DNA from: Coprinellus micaceus
Lineage: Eukaryota > Basidiomycota > Agaricomycetes > Agaricales > Psathyrellaceae
Direction of reading: 5' to 3'
Assembly: GCA_951394405.1 (NCBI GenBank)
Contig: OX596336.1
Coordinates: forward strand, 4,030,001-4,094,000
DNA: 64,000 nt
The notes beneath the pieces are model-generated. The model had not been told where the DNA came from, did not search any database, and was given only the letters and a program-made list of their open reading frames with translations. A program made the position numbers and the translations under genes. Shown here piece by piece: positions 1 through 11,896 of the stretch (within the stretch, counting starts at the first letter, position 1; every line of letters starts with the position of its first letter).

Positions 1-18
1 TCCCCTCTCTCTTGACAG

Positions 19-1944
19 ACTGAACGCAGGATGGTCGACGTGTGTGAAGGCGGCGCAACCAAAGCCGATATGCTCAGAGTCAGTCTTCAGCAGTACAAGG
101 AGATGTATGATATCACCCAGCGCGAGTTTGCGAAGGTCTCCAGCGTGAGTGGTTCACCATCCCCTTCAACCTGCCATCATCTTAAAAGGTCATTAGGCTG
201 TTCAAAGATATGTGATGGGAAACGGAGCTGCCAATCCAGGGCCTCCTGGACGGAACGGGGGTGGCGGAGCAGGGGGCGGTCGAGGCGGAGGCCCGGGGGC
301 AGGAGGCGGTCGAGGCGGTAGCGGCGGAGGCGGAGGAGGTGCCCCGCGCGGCGGCGGGCCAAATTCTCGTGGTGGCGGCCCTCCACGACCTCCTGCAGGC
401 CGCCCTGGTCCCGCTAATGACCCGCCAATAGACATTTCAGATGATGGTATAGTTGATCTGTGCAATTGTCGTTCTGCCTGCGCTAATAACCTGCCATCAT
501 CCCAGATCAACCCCCGCCCCCACCTCGCCAACGTCCTCCCCCAGCGGCTGCGCCTACTCGCGCCCCATCATCGCGGAGCAAACCAACCTCCACATCCCGT
601 GCAGATGCCATTGCTGCTGCCCTTGCCTCAGATTTTAGTGTCGTCAAATGCACTTGCGGCCTTCCTGCTGTTCAGAAGAGAACCACGGCCGGTGCTTCCG
701 CAGGGCGCCTACGGTGGGGGTGCCCCAAGATAGACGATACCTGCTGCCTGTTCTTCAAATTCGTCGACGACAACTCACCATCCAGTCAACCTCCGCCTAG
801 TACCACTATTCCGACGAAACGACCTTACTCAAGCTATTCGCAAAACAACACGAACGCGGGGCAAGACGACGATCCGGATGCAAGGAAGTGTAAGTGCGGA
901 CAGGCGGGTGTGCAGAGGACGAGTCAGAAGGAGAACGCGAATAAGGGGAGGGTGTTTTGGGTGTGTGCGAAGCCTATGGATGCGAACGATAGGTGCGATT
1001 TCTTTGAGTGGGCAGATGAGCCTCCAAGGAGTGCGGCTGGGGGTCAGGGCGGTGGTGGGTTTGGCGGGGCAGGAGGATCTGGTATTGGGATGGGAGAGCG
1101 AACGGGAAGCGGGGGTGGTGCGGTGACGGGTGAGTGCTTTAAGTGTAATCAAACGGGCCATTGGTCGAGAGGTGCGTACGATAGGTCTTGAGTGTTTCGT
1201 AACCTACACTAATGCGTTAGAGGAACCCGTAGACTGTCCAAGCGCCGGTGCCGGTTCGTCTGGTATGGGATACGGGAGTCGGACTGGGAGCGGTGGTGGC
1301 GGTGGTGGCGGCGGCGGGCCAAGTGGGGAATGCTTCAAATGCAACCAAACAGGGCATTGGTCGAAAGGTTCGGAGAATTCTGTCTTACCGCTCACGTGCG
1401 ATGCTAATGCTACGCATATTTACCATTAGACTGCCCCAACGGCGATAGCGGATCGAGTAAGCGTACGCGAAGCTACGGCGGCGGAAGCGGAGGGTCTATG
1501 TCTGGTCTTCGATGCTTCAAATGCCAGGAACCGGGTCATCTCGCGCCAGGTACGAAGGGTGTTGTCTCCGCGCGCGTTCGGCGTCTGATTTCTTTTGGCA
1601 GACTGCCCAAGTGGCGGTGGGTCGTCATCCAAGGGTAATTATTCAAAGCGTAGCGACTCCGGGCCTGCAGCTGGCTCGGACTGCTATAAATGCGGTGGAA
1701 GTGGGCACTGGGCGAAAGGTATGTCTCAATTGTACGCTCCCCGGACGTCTATAGGATTTATGTCCTCTGTGTAGACTGTACAGGAGGTGACAGTGGCGGT
1801 GGGTCTAGCTTTAGTCGCAGCTCGTCCCGAGGATCGACTAGAGGAACATCGAAACGAGGGCGGGGGGCAAGCCGAGGAACATCAAAGCGGGGAAAGGGAG
1901 GTCGATCGAAGAAGTCTGCGTTCGCAGCTGCGGACGACCTCTAA
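19..1944 (+). CDS. TOP3: DNA topoisomerase III, C-terminal part (5' end outside window)
   Basis: Type IA topoisomerase that relaxes or decatenates DNA, normally with a RecQ helicase in the nucleus. The window opens in an intron (acceptor at 17-18). Model: join(19..144,197..446,506..1171,1233..1367,1430..1549,1602..1718,1775..1944); all phases agree. The first exon (VCEGGATKADML, then QQYKEMY) is the end of the topoisomerase core. Then come a Gly/Arg-rich linker and two GRF-type zinc fingers (first near KCTCGLPAV, about 640-770; second near RKCKCGQAGV, about 885-1020). Four CX2CX4HX4C zinc knuckles follow (for example CFKCNQTGHWSRDC) in Gly/Ser-rich linkers, then a basic GTSKRGR-type tail. Two GRF fingers are usual in TOP3A; four knuckles look expanded. 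Each knuckle is split by a phase-1 intron just before its last cysteine. The catalytic Tyr region lies outside. Confidence 0.85.
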
Positions 1945-2799
1945 CACCCGGATCTCCAGAAAGTCAATCGATGCAAAGAAGACTGAACACTAGTGAATCC
2001 GCTCAAATCCGGGATCTCCTGATCCTTCTTGGTGGTCACTCGACAAACCGCGCTTCAGACCTTTGGAAGCCCACCCTACACGTAACTTATCTTTCTCACT
2101 GCATACCTTATCTGATCGCTTTTCTCGGGTCCATGGTTTTAGGGATTCGGACGAACGCTCTTGGGCACTTGTACGATACGATCACTGCACATATCATCCA
2201 CCTGCATCCTCCGTATACCCCACAGTGTCGGGTGCATTCAATTCAGTCGCTAGAGCTTCCAGACGAGGCAATACAGGACTTCTATTTCCATTTACAGGCA
2301 TGTGTCGTATGCCAGCACCCTGTCATCAGCATCTAAATATCTCCAATTTTGCCCCACACGGTCCACACCCCACACTGGTGCGGGGTAGCAAGCGTTAGGA
2401 GGCGTTAGGTGACCACTAATGGGTATCGTAATCAGGAAGCAAAGGTTTAGCCTAGAGCGAACAATGAAGACCTAGGGAGACCCGGCCCTTACAAACCCTT
2501 TCAGCCTTTCACTCTCCCCACAGGTTCCCAGGTGCGCCCGTGTGTGTCGACGCGAGAAGCCGTTACATCACCCGGATCCGGGGGAAGCTTACCGTCACCT
2601 CGCTCCTCCCCATTATGAATGCAGGAACAGTTGCAGAACCGATTGAGGTTGCTATAAATATAGCGTGGTTCTCAATATAAGGCTTAAGCTTTAGTCTGTC
2701 GACTGGCCCCTTTCTGCTCTTCCCTCCGTTCTTCCTCGTGCCCACTCCCCCCTTCCGTCGCCGCCCACCCACCCCACCGACAGGACCCACAGGGCAAGG
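1945..2799. other. intergenic, topoisomerase III to MFS transporter 1
   Basis: No gene recognised. Two overlapping ORFs at 1971-2398 show no splice-consistent extension and no recognisable motif. The right part is pyrimidine-rich and carries a TATA-like box upstream of the transporter. Confidence 0.5.
2653..2660 (+). promoter_or_regulatory. TATA-like box of MFS transporter 1
   Basis: TATAAATA lies 147 bp upstream of the ATG at 2800, followed by a C/T-rich stretch as in many fungal promoters. Position only; transcription start unknown. Confidence 0.35.
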
Positions 2800-5312
2800 A
2801 TGTCACCGGAGAAGGAGAAAGGTAGCGTCGATCATATTTCGTCGGCGGACGCGAAGGAGGTGGAGGCATTCCAGCATGTCGACGAAGCGACCCACCACAG
2901 AGTGTTGAGGAAGATGGACTGGCATATCTTGCCATTCATTTCTCTTCTCTACCTGCTGTCCTTTCTGTGAGTACTCGGTTATCCGCCCGTTCTTCCTGTC
3001 TTTAGTGATTCTTATCGCCCCCACCCAGGGACCGAGCCAATATTGGTATGTACCGGGCTTCCGTTTCGCTCCTTCCCAGTGCTTCCAAGTCACCTGAAGC
3101 CTTCGCTCACCGTGAAACTTGCATAGGCAATGCGCGAATCGCGGGAATGGCGGTTGATGTAGGGCTAGACGGACTGAAGTACAATGTTGTGCGTATGGTT
3201 CTTGACTTGGCTTGGGAAACCCCAGTCACTAACAGATAGAATACTAGATCGCCGCTGTCTTCTTCGTGGGCGCTTTATCCCGGACCGCTCGCAATGGGCT
3301 AACCGGCACCCATAGATTCCATATGCTCTCGCTGAGGTCCCCTCGTGCGTATCACGGCATTTCGCCAATCTTGGATCGAAATTTTCACCCCTCCATTCAA
3401 TCCGGGATTCTGACTGAGCCGTCCTTCAGGAATATCTGCTTGAAACTTTTCCGACCTTCAAGATGGAGTAAGTCCATTGCGCGGCTCTCCAGAACGATAG
3501 AGTCACTGACCGCCACCTGCTTAATCCAGTACCTTCTATCATGGTCGCATGGGGTAAGCTCTCCGCTTCTGTTCTCCCATCTTAGGAAGACGACCCTCAG
3601 ATCGAGAACCGTAGGGTTGGTAATGACGCTTATGTGCCTCTGCAAGACCTATGAGTCGCTTATCATGTGTGCCCTCTCTCCCAATCCGCGTATAGGAGGT
3701 TGTCGATTGACTAACTGGTCTTTAGTGCGCGTGTGTTCCTGGGCTTGGCTGAGGCGGGATTGTTCCCTGGTGCAAGTTTCAGTATTCTGGACACCGCGAA
3801 ATATCAACCTAACAACCCAGCCCCGCCCAACAGATCACCTTCTACCTCTCCCTGTGGTACCGACGACAAGACGTCGCTAGAAGGATTGCTATTTTCTTCT
3901 CCGCTGCCACCGTTGCTGGTTTGTTGCTTCTCCTCGGGTCAACGTCGAGCGCCTAATTGGTCCCATGATGCGCGCCTGTTTTTATTGATAGGGGCTTTCG
4001 GTGGTTTGTTGGCCTATGGAATTGAGCATATGGAGGGCATTGGGGGGCTCCACGGATGGCAATGGATTGTAAGACTTGCTTCTATCGCTCACTCAATGCC
4101 TTCTAAGGCCACTAATGCCCCATACTAGTTCTGCCTCGAGGGCATTCTGACCGTTGTAGTTGCAATTGTTTCCTACTTCTACATGCACGACGTAAGTCAC
4201 TCATCTTACACAGGCAGAGGCTGTGATCGCTCATCGACATTCGTCCCTAGTACCCCGAGACCGCTACCTTCCTTTCAACCTCGGAAAGGCAGATTGTGGT
4301 CCGGATGCTAAAGGATGATAAGCTCGGCCAGGCCACTCACTTCGAGTACAAGTATGTCTGGCAAGCGATGCTCGACTATAAGACTTACGTCCAGATTGCA
4401 ATCTACATGGGTTGGTCTCTCAAGTCAGCTCACATATGTATCAAGACTAAGCTCTCTTACAGGCCTCCTGGTTCCTGTCTATGCTGTCGCGCTTTTCACT
4501 CCTACGATCGTGAGAGAGCTGGGTGGGTGGCCGATTCCCCTATTTCCCCTGCGCCCTTTCTGACACTCTGTGACAAGGCTACAGCGCAGTTTACGCACAA
4601 CTACTCACTATCCCACCTTTTGTCGCTGGATGTATCTGTACTCTGGTTGTCGGCTTCTACTCCGACAAACTTAACCTTCGCGGTCCCTTTGTCATAGGAG
4701 GTGCCACTGTCTCGATGATTGGGTACATCATCCTCATTTCACAGTCAAGGGCTGGCGTATCCTACTTTGGCGCCATCCTCTGCGCGGTGGGAGTATACCC
4801 CACGATTGCGGTCGACTTGGCCTGGTCTGGCTCAATGGCTGGAGGTGACATTTGCAAGGGTGTGACCCTGGCTATGGTGATTGGGATCGGAAACCTTGGA
4901 GGGTACGTCACCGCCGTATACCGACATGAATTACCCTGGCTCACAGTACCCCTTGTTCCAACAGTGTCGCTTCATCTTTCATCTACATCCAGGGACCTCG
5001 GTTCTTCTCTGGCCATGGCACTTGTATAGGCTTCCTTTCGGTATCGTCAGTAGCGCTCCTCGCCCGTATCTACTAGAAAGTCCTCACACATCCTTTAGAA
5101 TCATCGGCAGCGCCTTCGCAATGTGGGACTACAACCGCCTCAACAAGAAGCACATCGCCATTTGCGACCGCGATGGGATCGACGAGTCCCAGAACGAGAA
5201 GTACGTTGACGCCGGGAACCGCAGTCCATTGTTCCGGTACGTATTTCCTTTGAATCCGGATGAGATGCACTTCTCTAACATGTCTCCCAATCCCTTTAGA
5301 TTCCCGTTATGA
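2800..5312 (+). CDS. MFS transporter, Dal5/allantoate permease type, intron-rich copy
   Basis: Predicted 12-TM plasma-membrane carrier of the anion:cation symporter group; substrate unknown. Model with 18 exons: join(2800..2966,3029..3045,3127..3188,3248..3265,3316..3344,3430..3467,3530..3553,3615..3666,3726..3771,3834..3918,3992..4068,4129..4191,4251..4410,4463..4522,4578..4902,4965..5045,5099..5236,5300..5312), 484 aa. Landmarks: KMDWHILPF start, DRANIGNARIAGM after TM1, GLAEAGLFPG, GGLHGWQW. Intron 3772-3833 starts with GC (GCAAGT) and is required to keep frame. Some exons are only 17-18 nt. Every block between the seven introns shared with the paralogue at 8.3-10.2 kb has exactly the same coding length, so I regard this gene as intact although no long ORF is visible. 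It ends FRFPL, versus FRYTI in the paralogue. Confidence 0.85.
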
Positions 5313-5633
5313 TCTGGTGCTTGACCGGGCTGAGTGCGTCGACATTCTTGTACGTATATCGTGTGTATTATAGAAAGAAAGGAACCATCCGAGGAAAGTG
5401 CCTTTATCAATTCTACGCGAGACATCGTACGAACCTTCACGAATAGGTAGGCACTGATACTAAGATTGGGCGCTTATCTGCGATTGATGGCGGGCGATCC
5501 CGATCGGAGCTTGGATTCAACTCGGCAGCTGAGCCACTGGCAAGTGGCTTTCAATGTTAACGTTCCTTAGTCTCCCCATTCACGCCGCGTTGAGTAAGCC
5601 CTGCACCCACCCTTTCTGCCTCGCACCACGAAC

Positions 5634-7352
5634 ATGGATAGTCATCGACTTCAAACCGTGAGGATGGGTAATATCGCATTGCAGTCCTATGAAGTTGGTT
5701 TCCTTCGCCAGGAAATCAGCACTCGTGAACAATCCATCGCCACTCTGCTCGCCGAATGCGACGGCTACAAGGCCCTACTCTCCCCGTTGCGAAGACATGC
5801 CATTCCAGCAGAAATCCTCGGAGAGATCTTTCGTCATGCCCTCCAGATGGGCAGCCCTGACAGCGATCACACCATCGATGACCAGTTGCGCGACATTTGC
5901 CTTGTGTGCAAGTCCTGGCGTCAAGCGGCGTTGACCACGCCCCGATTGTGGTGCACCATTGAAGTCTTTCCGCTCGATGCTCGCTCCCCCAGCGACTTTG
6001 ATCGAGCGGAGGCCTGGCTCAAACGCGCCGGCTCGCTACCCAGGACGCTTGGGCTCTTCGAAAGAGATCATGGAGACGAGGAGAGGGAGTATGACGAGGC
6101 TTCTGACGATGAAGATGCCCTTGTCGTTGGGGAAATCATTCGGAGAGCCGCGCCGTGCCCTCTCGGGAATGCGGCACTGGCCAAGTTTTTGGCACAGGTT
6201 CCTCGCCTCGAAAGAGTGACTCTGTTGTGCCATAGCATGCAGTGCCTCCAAGATCTTGTGGACAATGTCGAGGCTACAGCGACATGCGCTCCTCGGTCAT
6301 GGAATTCGATGAAATCGCTTGAACTCCGAGTCGAAGACGGATTCTGGGACGAAGACAACCCGCCCAAAGTCGATATCCTTCGTCGCTTACCCCACTCCTT
6401 GACGCAACTCCAATTGGATCTCCCGTGTTTCCTCGATATCCTCGACGAAGAATGGATACCCCTGACCATATCTTCCCCGAACCTGACGGAACTTGAACTT
6501 TCTATGAGCGCTTGGCCGACCTATTGGGTCCTTCTTTGTGCCGAATCTTGCCCAAACCTCCAAACCCTCACCATCGACCTTTGCCATAACGATGCTGACT
6601 GGGATACAGCAGGGCCTTGGACCGGAGACTCCATGTCAGCGGGCTACACCCTTCCCCACCTCCATACACTCCGGCTGCGAAATTTCGTGGACCGACGGTC
6701 CACCACGAAAGTCCTTCAATTTCTCAACGCCCCCTCTTTGGTGGGGCTCGACATCAGCTTTGACTATCCTCGTAGCGACCTCGAGACCAAGGAAGATGCG
6801 CGACGCAATCCCGGTTTCGAAGACTTTGCGGACCACATGCACGCCTTTATGTTGCACTCGGGTTGTGCGAATACTCTTCGACGAGTTCGCATCCATTCCC
6901 TTGTCATCCCTTGGAATACCTTGCGGTCGGTCCTCGAGGCAGTCGGTCCAATAACTCATCTGACCTTGGAAGGCGTATGGTCGAACGAACCGTGGCCTGT
7001 CTGGCCAGCTACTCTTCTTCCTTCCCTCCAATCCCTTGAAATACTCGAGGTAGACGACACATTCGACTACCAGTCTATCTTTTCCTCCGTACAGGCACGA
7101 TCTGAGAAGACTCGTACCCAACACGACCTTCTGAAGCACCTCAAGATATCGATGTTCCGCAAACCCACTTTCAGTCATCCCAACGGGTGTGCTGCGGCTA
7201 GAAAGATCAGACAAAGCGGCGTTGAAGTCGAGGTTGTTCTAGAGAATCCTGAAGACGTCTGGGTACGTTATTTTTTACTGGGTCCTTGGCTTGTATCTTC
7301 ATACTGACCCGCCCTGCTGCAGTCGAAGGCAATACTGAAGACGATAGAATGA
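5634..7352 (+). CDS. F-box-like / LRR-type protein
   Basis: Probable substrate-adaptor protein of an SCF-type ubiquitin ligase, by family. Residues 15-50 form a predicted coiled coil. Residues 51-105 are the F-box-like domain (LSPLRRHAIPAEILGEIF, then ICLVCKSWRQAAL and TPRLW). The rest is a degenerate leucine-rich repeat region (for example LTELELSMSAW, LQTLTIDLCHN). Model join(5634..7262,7323..7352), 552 aa. The short last exon uses GTACGT at 7263 and CAG at 7322; read-through would stop at 7307 instead. It lies between the two MFS paralogues. Target unknown. It is the only intact member here; several decayed relatives lie at 35-56 kb. Confidence 0.8.
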
Positions 7353-8273
7353 AGGTGTACTGCCATATGCTGTATAATAGCACATTTCCCCATGCATTTC
7401 GGATTCAGACAAACAAGCTTTTGGGTCTTGCCCCTGGTTATCATCTGGGGCTTCGCGAAGACCGGGGTTGCCTGAAAATATGTTCCTCCCGTCGGTTCAA
7501 ATTAAGGCTCGATACATGGGGCCTGAGGGAGGCAAAAATAACATGAAGATATCGTATCTACTTCCAAGTGGTGAAGGCCGATCGAAGGCCATTCCAGTGT
7601 TCCCCCGAGCATTTAGCGTCAGCGCCCACAGACCCATCTCGATTGGCATTGCCCACTCTGAGGGCTCTGGCGAAAAGGACGCTGATTGGCTATTCGGGCT
7701 GTGATGGGTCCAGGCCGGCTCTCGGCTCGAATCGAACACGCTCTCGGGCGCCTCTTGCCTCTTCCCGCCACCACAGCCAGGTGGCTTCCTCTCAAACGAC
7801 GTTGCACGTTCGAAGGGGCTCATTTGTCAAGCAGTCCCTTGGTTGACATTAAACCCCGAAACCCCACTTGTCATGCCCTTACGCGCACGGCGTAATGGAG
7901 CAGCCCTAGACCTGGGCATTGCCACCTGCTTCTCTTCCTTCGGTGGCCTGGATTGCTCCATCGTCCAATAAGCTCTGCTTTTGCTATGACATGTCAGTTC
8001 TTGGCAGCTCGACTCAACGCTTGGCCTACCGCTTTCAACTGAAATCGTGGGCTCGGAATTGCTCTACGATAAGGCTCCATCACCTAGCACATTCTACGAT
8101 TGTTCTAAGAACCCTTCCCTAATTGCTCAATGGGAAGGGATATAAGAAGGATGTGAGTCGCTCGGGGGGAGATCCAGCAAGCCACCATATCGAATTTTGT
8201 ACTCAACACCACTACACCACTACACCCCCCACCCCTCCTACCCGACTTCCCCCCTTCCCTCTCTTCGACAATA
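7353..8273. other. intergenic, F-box gene to MFS transporter 2
   Basis: No gene seen. ORFs at 7468-7895 overlap in several frames without recognisable motifs. The last 70 bases are strongly C/T-rich, as expected next to a fungal start site. Confidence 0.5.
8141..8146 (+). promoter_or_regulatory. TATA-like box of MFS transporter 2
   Basis: TATAAG, 133 bp upstream of the ATG at 8274. This spacing is similar to that of the paralogue's TATAAATA box (147 bp), which slightly strengthens both. Confidence 0.3.
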
Positions 8274-10163
8274 ATGACCTCGACTCCCACCTCGATGGAG
8301 AAGGGACGAGAGATTCAGAAGGAGAAGAAACTCTCGCTTGAGGGCGCTTATCACCATGACGTCTCCGTCACGCACCAGGACGAAGAAGCTATGTCGGCGT
8401 CTCAACGCGCTCTCGAAATAGAACGTAAAAGGGTCCTCAGAAAAATGGATTGGCACATCTTACCCTTTGTGTCGATTCTATATTTACTGTCCTTCTTGTG
8501 AGCTTCGGTTTCTCGGCAGGTGAGGCTTTTCTGCTAATTATACGCTATCGACCATAGGGATCGTGCCAACATAGGCAACGCGAAGATCGCCGGTATGGCG
8601 CACGACCTACATCTCGACGGATTGAAATACAACATTGTGAGTTTGTCGACTTTCCGATAGTACCTTCGTCGCTCACCATTAATTGGTCAGATCGCTGCTG
8701 TGTTCTTCATACCTTACGCCTTCGCCGAAGTTCCCTCAAATATTTGCTTGAAGCTCTTCCGTCCCTCACGATGGAGTACGTTCGAATAATTATGGTGTCT
8801 TATTCTATTTACTGACCGAATATTTTACAGTCCCCTCTATCATGATCGCCTGGGGTCTCGTCATGACACTCATGTGCCTCTGCAAGAGCTTCGAAGGCCT
8901 GATCGCCGCCCGTGTCTTCCTCGGCTTGACTGAGGCTGGGCTCTTCCCCGGAATCACTTTCTATCTCTCATTGTGGTACCGCCGTCGCGACACTGCTCAG
9001 AGGCTTGCAATCTTCTTCTCTGCCGCAACTATCGCCGGAGCCTTCGGTGGTCTCCTCGCCTGGGGTATCGAACATATGGAAGGAATTGGAGGATTGTACG
9101 GCTGGCAATGGATCGTGAGCACATCTAGTATAACTCTCGGGCCTTATTTACTAATACATACTCCATTAGTTCTGCCTGGAAGGCATTGCCACCGTAATCT
9201 TCGCTGCAGTCTCGTACTTCTTCATGCACGACGTGAGTCGTCCATCTGCCTTATAACGTGCCCATTCCTGACTCTGGCCGTAGTACCCTGAAACCGCTAC
9301 CTTCCTGAACGAGAAAGAGCGGGCGATAGTTGTCGAGATGCTTGCGGAAGACCGACATGGGCTTGCCACCGAGTTCTCGATGACCTACGTCTGGCAGGCT
9401 CTGAAAGACCGTAAAGTTTACATCATGGTTGGCATCTACACAGGTCTCCTCATCCCTGTCTACGCCATCTCACTATTTACGCCCACCATTGTGAAGGAGC
9501 TTGGTACGTCCTTTCTCATATGCTCACAGTTGCTTCACTCACACCCGATCACAGGCTTCTCGGCCGCCAATGCCCAGCTTCTCACTGTTCCTCCATTCGC
9601 ATGCGGCTGTTTCCTCACCCTCGCCCTCGGTATCCTATCCGACAAGAAGAACCTTCGTGGGCCCTTCGTCATGATCGGAGCCTCCATCTCTATTATAGGT
9701 TATGTCGTCCTCATTACCCAGAAGTCCGCAGGCGCGTCGTACGTTGGCGCCATCCTCGCAGCTACTGGTGTCTACCCCTGCGTTCCCGTCACGCTTGCCT
9801 GGGCGGGATCCAACGCTGGTGGAGACATGAGGAGAGGTGTCGCCTTGGCGATGGTCATCGGAATGGGTAATCTTGGAGGTATCTGCTCCTCGTTCATATA
9901 CCTCAAGCCACCTCGCTTCTATCTGGGTCACGGTGTCATTCTTGGGTGCCTTGTTGGAGTCATCGTGCTTTGCATGGTCGCTATGTGGGACTTCAATAAG
10001 CACAACAAGTTGAACATTGCCAGGTGCGAGGATGAGGGCATCGACGAGAGTAGGACGGACGAGTTTAAGAAATTGGGTAACGACAGTCCCTTGTTCCGGT
10101 GAGTTTGGCCTCCTTCCTCCCTTCGAGCCCAGTGCTGACTTTGCCTACAGTTATACCATCTAG
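8274..10163 (+). CDS. MFS transporter, Dal5/allantoate permease type, intron-poor paralogue
   Basis: Same family and role as the 2.8-5.3 kb gene; substrate unknown. Model with 8 exons: join(8274..8497,8558..8636,8691..8775,8831..9114,9170..9232,9284..9503,9555..10098,10151..10163), 503 aa. Landmarks: KMDWHILPF, DRANIGNAKIAGM, GLTEAGLFPGITF, GLYGWQW, SPLFRYTI end. The N-terminal cytoplasmic tail is 19 residues longer than in the paralogue. All seven introns occur at the same codon positions in the paralogue, which has ten more. The two genes are probably an old local duplication now separated by an F-box gene. Confidence 0.9.
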
Positions 10164-11346
10164 AGGAATGTCACATCATGACACAAAAAACTTCCTTGTT
10201 AGTGTCTCTCTTTTTAATGGGCTTTATGACTCCTACGACTCCTGTACGATATGGACAATGATCACCCAGCGTAGGATCAAACGATTCGGCGACGATACAG
10301 TTTCTACTGAATAGATTGTACATTACCTATCACTGTACTATTACTTGGGGACCCCTAGATAGTCGAGCTTGACTTCTACTCTTACAAGCTCAAATGATTT
10401 ACGATTGAAATACGATTGACGTTGATACTGCCATTCAAAGCGCCGTGCGAAGTTAGTGGGGTTGACAGGTTAAGCGCCCAAGTTTCCTCGGGCTTCCAAG
10501 GCTTCGCTTGCCCGATCAAACGCGAGGTACTTCGATGAAACTTACCGGTGCAAATGCAATATATTGTGTTCTTCGGGTCTCTCTTTGACCTCTGACCAAC
10601 CTCTGACATTCGACAAGCGTATTGGAGTTGTCACCTTTCGCCTTCTCTCACCCTTGAGGTATTCACCTCCCGTCACTAATGCGGGGATTGCCGAGCGAGG
10701 CATTACGTCCCTCAAGGATACCGGATCTGCGTTATCTCCCCGCACCTGGAATGTGTACCTCGATCCTTATCACCCTCGTGCACGTCTAGCCAAGCCTCAG
10801 ACCTACTTTCGGGCACCGATGTAACGGAAATTGGACTGGCACTGGAACCTTCGCAGGCTCTCTGAGGCCCTTGCGAGACTTGAAGAATCGGACTGACAAG
10901 CCTTTCTTCAAACCATCCAGGGTCGAACTACCGGGTGTAATGTTGGGAGTTCTTAACTACGGCATCTCCTGAAGATCCTGAAGAATCCGGGCTCCGAGGC
11001 TGACCCCCGACGTGAGTCGATGCATATCACGGTCAGGGCTCCCCGCTCTTGAATCTGAATGCGCTCCTGTCTGATAATTTCAACGACCTCCTCTGGTGTC
11101 CCACCGTGTCTGTCTCAAGAGGTATGACGATGAGCGAATAGTGACTGATCTGAAGGGTGCAACATCTGTTTCAGATGTGTACCACTTCAATCCTGCGGCG
11201 CGTATTGAAAAGTTGCGAGAGGGTTTCCAGTGGAAAGGACGAACACGCGCCTGGAGCGAGGGCTTAAAAGCCAAACGTGGAGTAGTCTTTCGACCCAAGA
11301 TCTTCATCTTAAGCCCCCTAATCCACCAAGCCCTCCTCCATCCGCA
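10164..11346. other. intergenic, MFS transporter 2 to secreted protein
   Basis: No supported gene. ORFs here are short and lack motifs. TTAAAA at 11264 could serve as the TATA element of the secreted-protein gene. Confidence 0.45.
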
Positions 11347-11896
11347 ATGCGATTCGGTCTCTCCTCCCTCTTCGTTCCTCTCGCCTTCGTGGCCGGTGCC
11401 TTTGCACAAGCCTCTGTCATTCAGCTTCCCGCGTCGGGTGCTTCCATCGCCAATGGAGCCTCTTTCACAGTCCAAATCGCAAAGCCTGTACGCCAAGCGT
11501 TCCTTTTTCCCTCTAATCTTCGACTCTGACTCTCGGTTTAGATGAGCCACCAAGGCTCTCGCGAGGCTGGCTTCGTCATCGCTCTCCTTCCCTGCTACAA
11601 CAACGGCGTTTGCCCGCCTCCCACCCAGGAGTTGGGGAGGATCTTGTATAATGGACCCTACACTCCTACCCTCCAAGACCAGCCCGGACGACCCTACCAG
11701 AACTTCGAGTTTACGATGCCCCCCGCAGATGAAATCCAGAAGGGCCCTGCGCAACTCGCGACTGTCAGGCTCCATCTGTTTGGGGTGCGTGGTCTTCCAC
11801 ACAGTTCTGGGTAACACATTGGATACTAACCGAGAGAGCTAGGCCACCGCTTACCCCGAGATGGAGGTCCACTCCATCCCCATCACTGTCGTCTAA
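11347..11896 (+). CDS. small secreted protein (145 aa), function unknown
   Basis: Model join(11347..11487,11542..11784,11843..11896). Residues 1-19 are a clear signal peptide (MRFGLSSLFVPLAFVAGAF, cleavage probably after AQA). The mature part starts SVIQLPASGASIANGASFTVQI, contains two cysteines (CYNNGVC) and ends EMEVHSIPITVV. It resembles short beta-sandwich-like secreted proteins common in agaricomycetes, but I cannot name a family. Both introns are phase 0 with standard borders. The alternating hydrophobic pattern suggests beta strands; no catalytic motif is visible. Confidence 0.7.

Noticed and set aside
202..531. Pro-rich minus-strand ORF opposite the topoisomerase gene
   Set aside because: Complement of the Gly-rich linker of the plus-strand gene; no independent support.
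2800..5312. MFS transporter 1 as a pseudogene
   Set aside because: No long ORF and an apparent frame break near 3770, but 17 introns including one GC-AG intron restore every block to the exact paralogue length.
6636..7214. 192-codon minus-strand ORF
   Set aside because: Antisense shadow of the F-box gene's LRR region.
11080..11817. 245-codon minus-strand ORF
   Set aside because: Lies antisense over the secreted-protein gene with a clear signal peptide and introns; no motif of its own.
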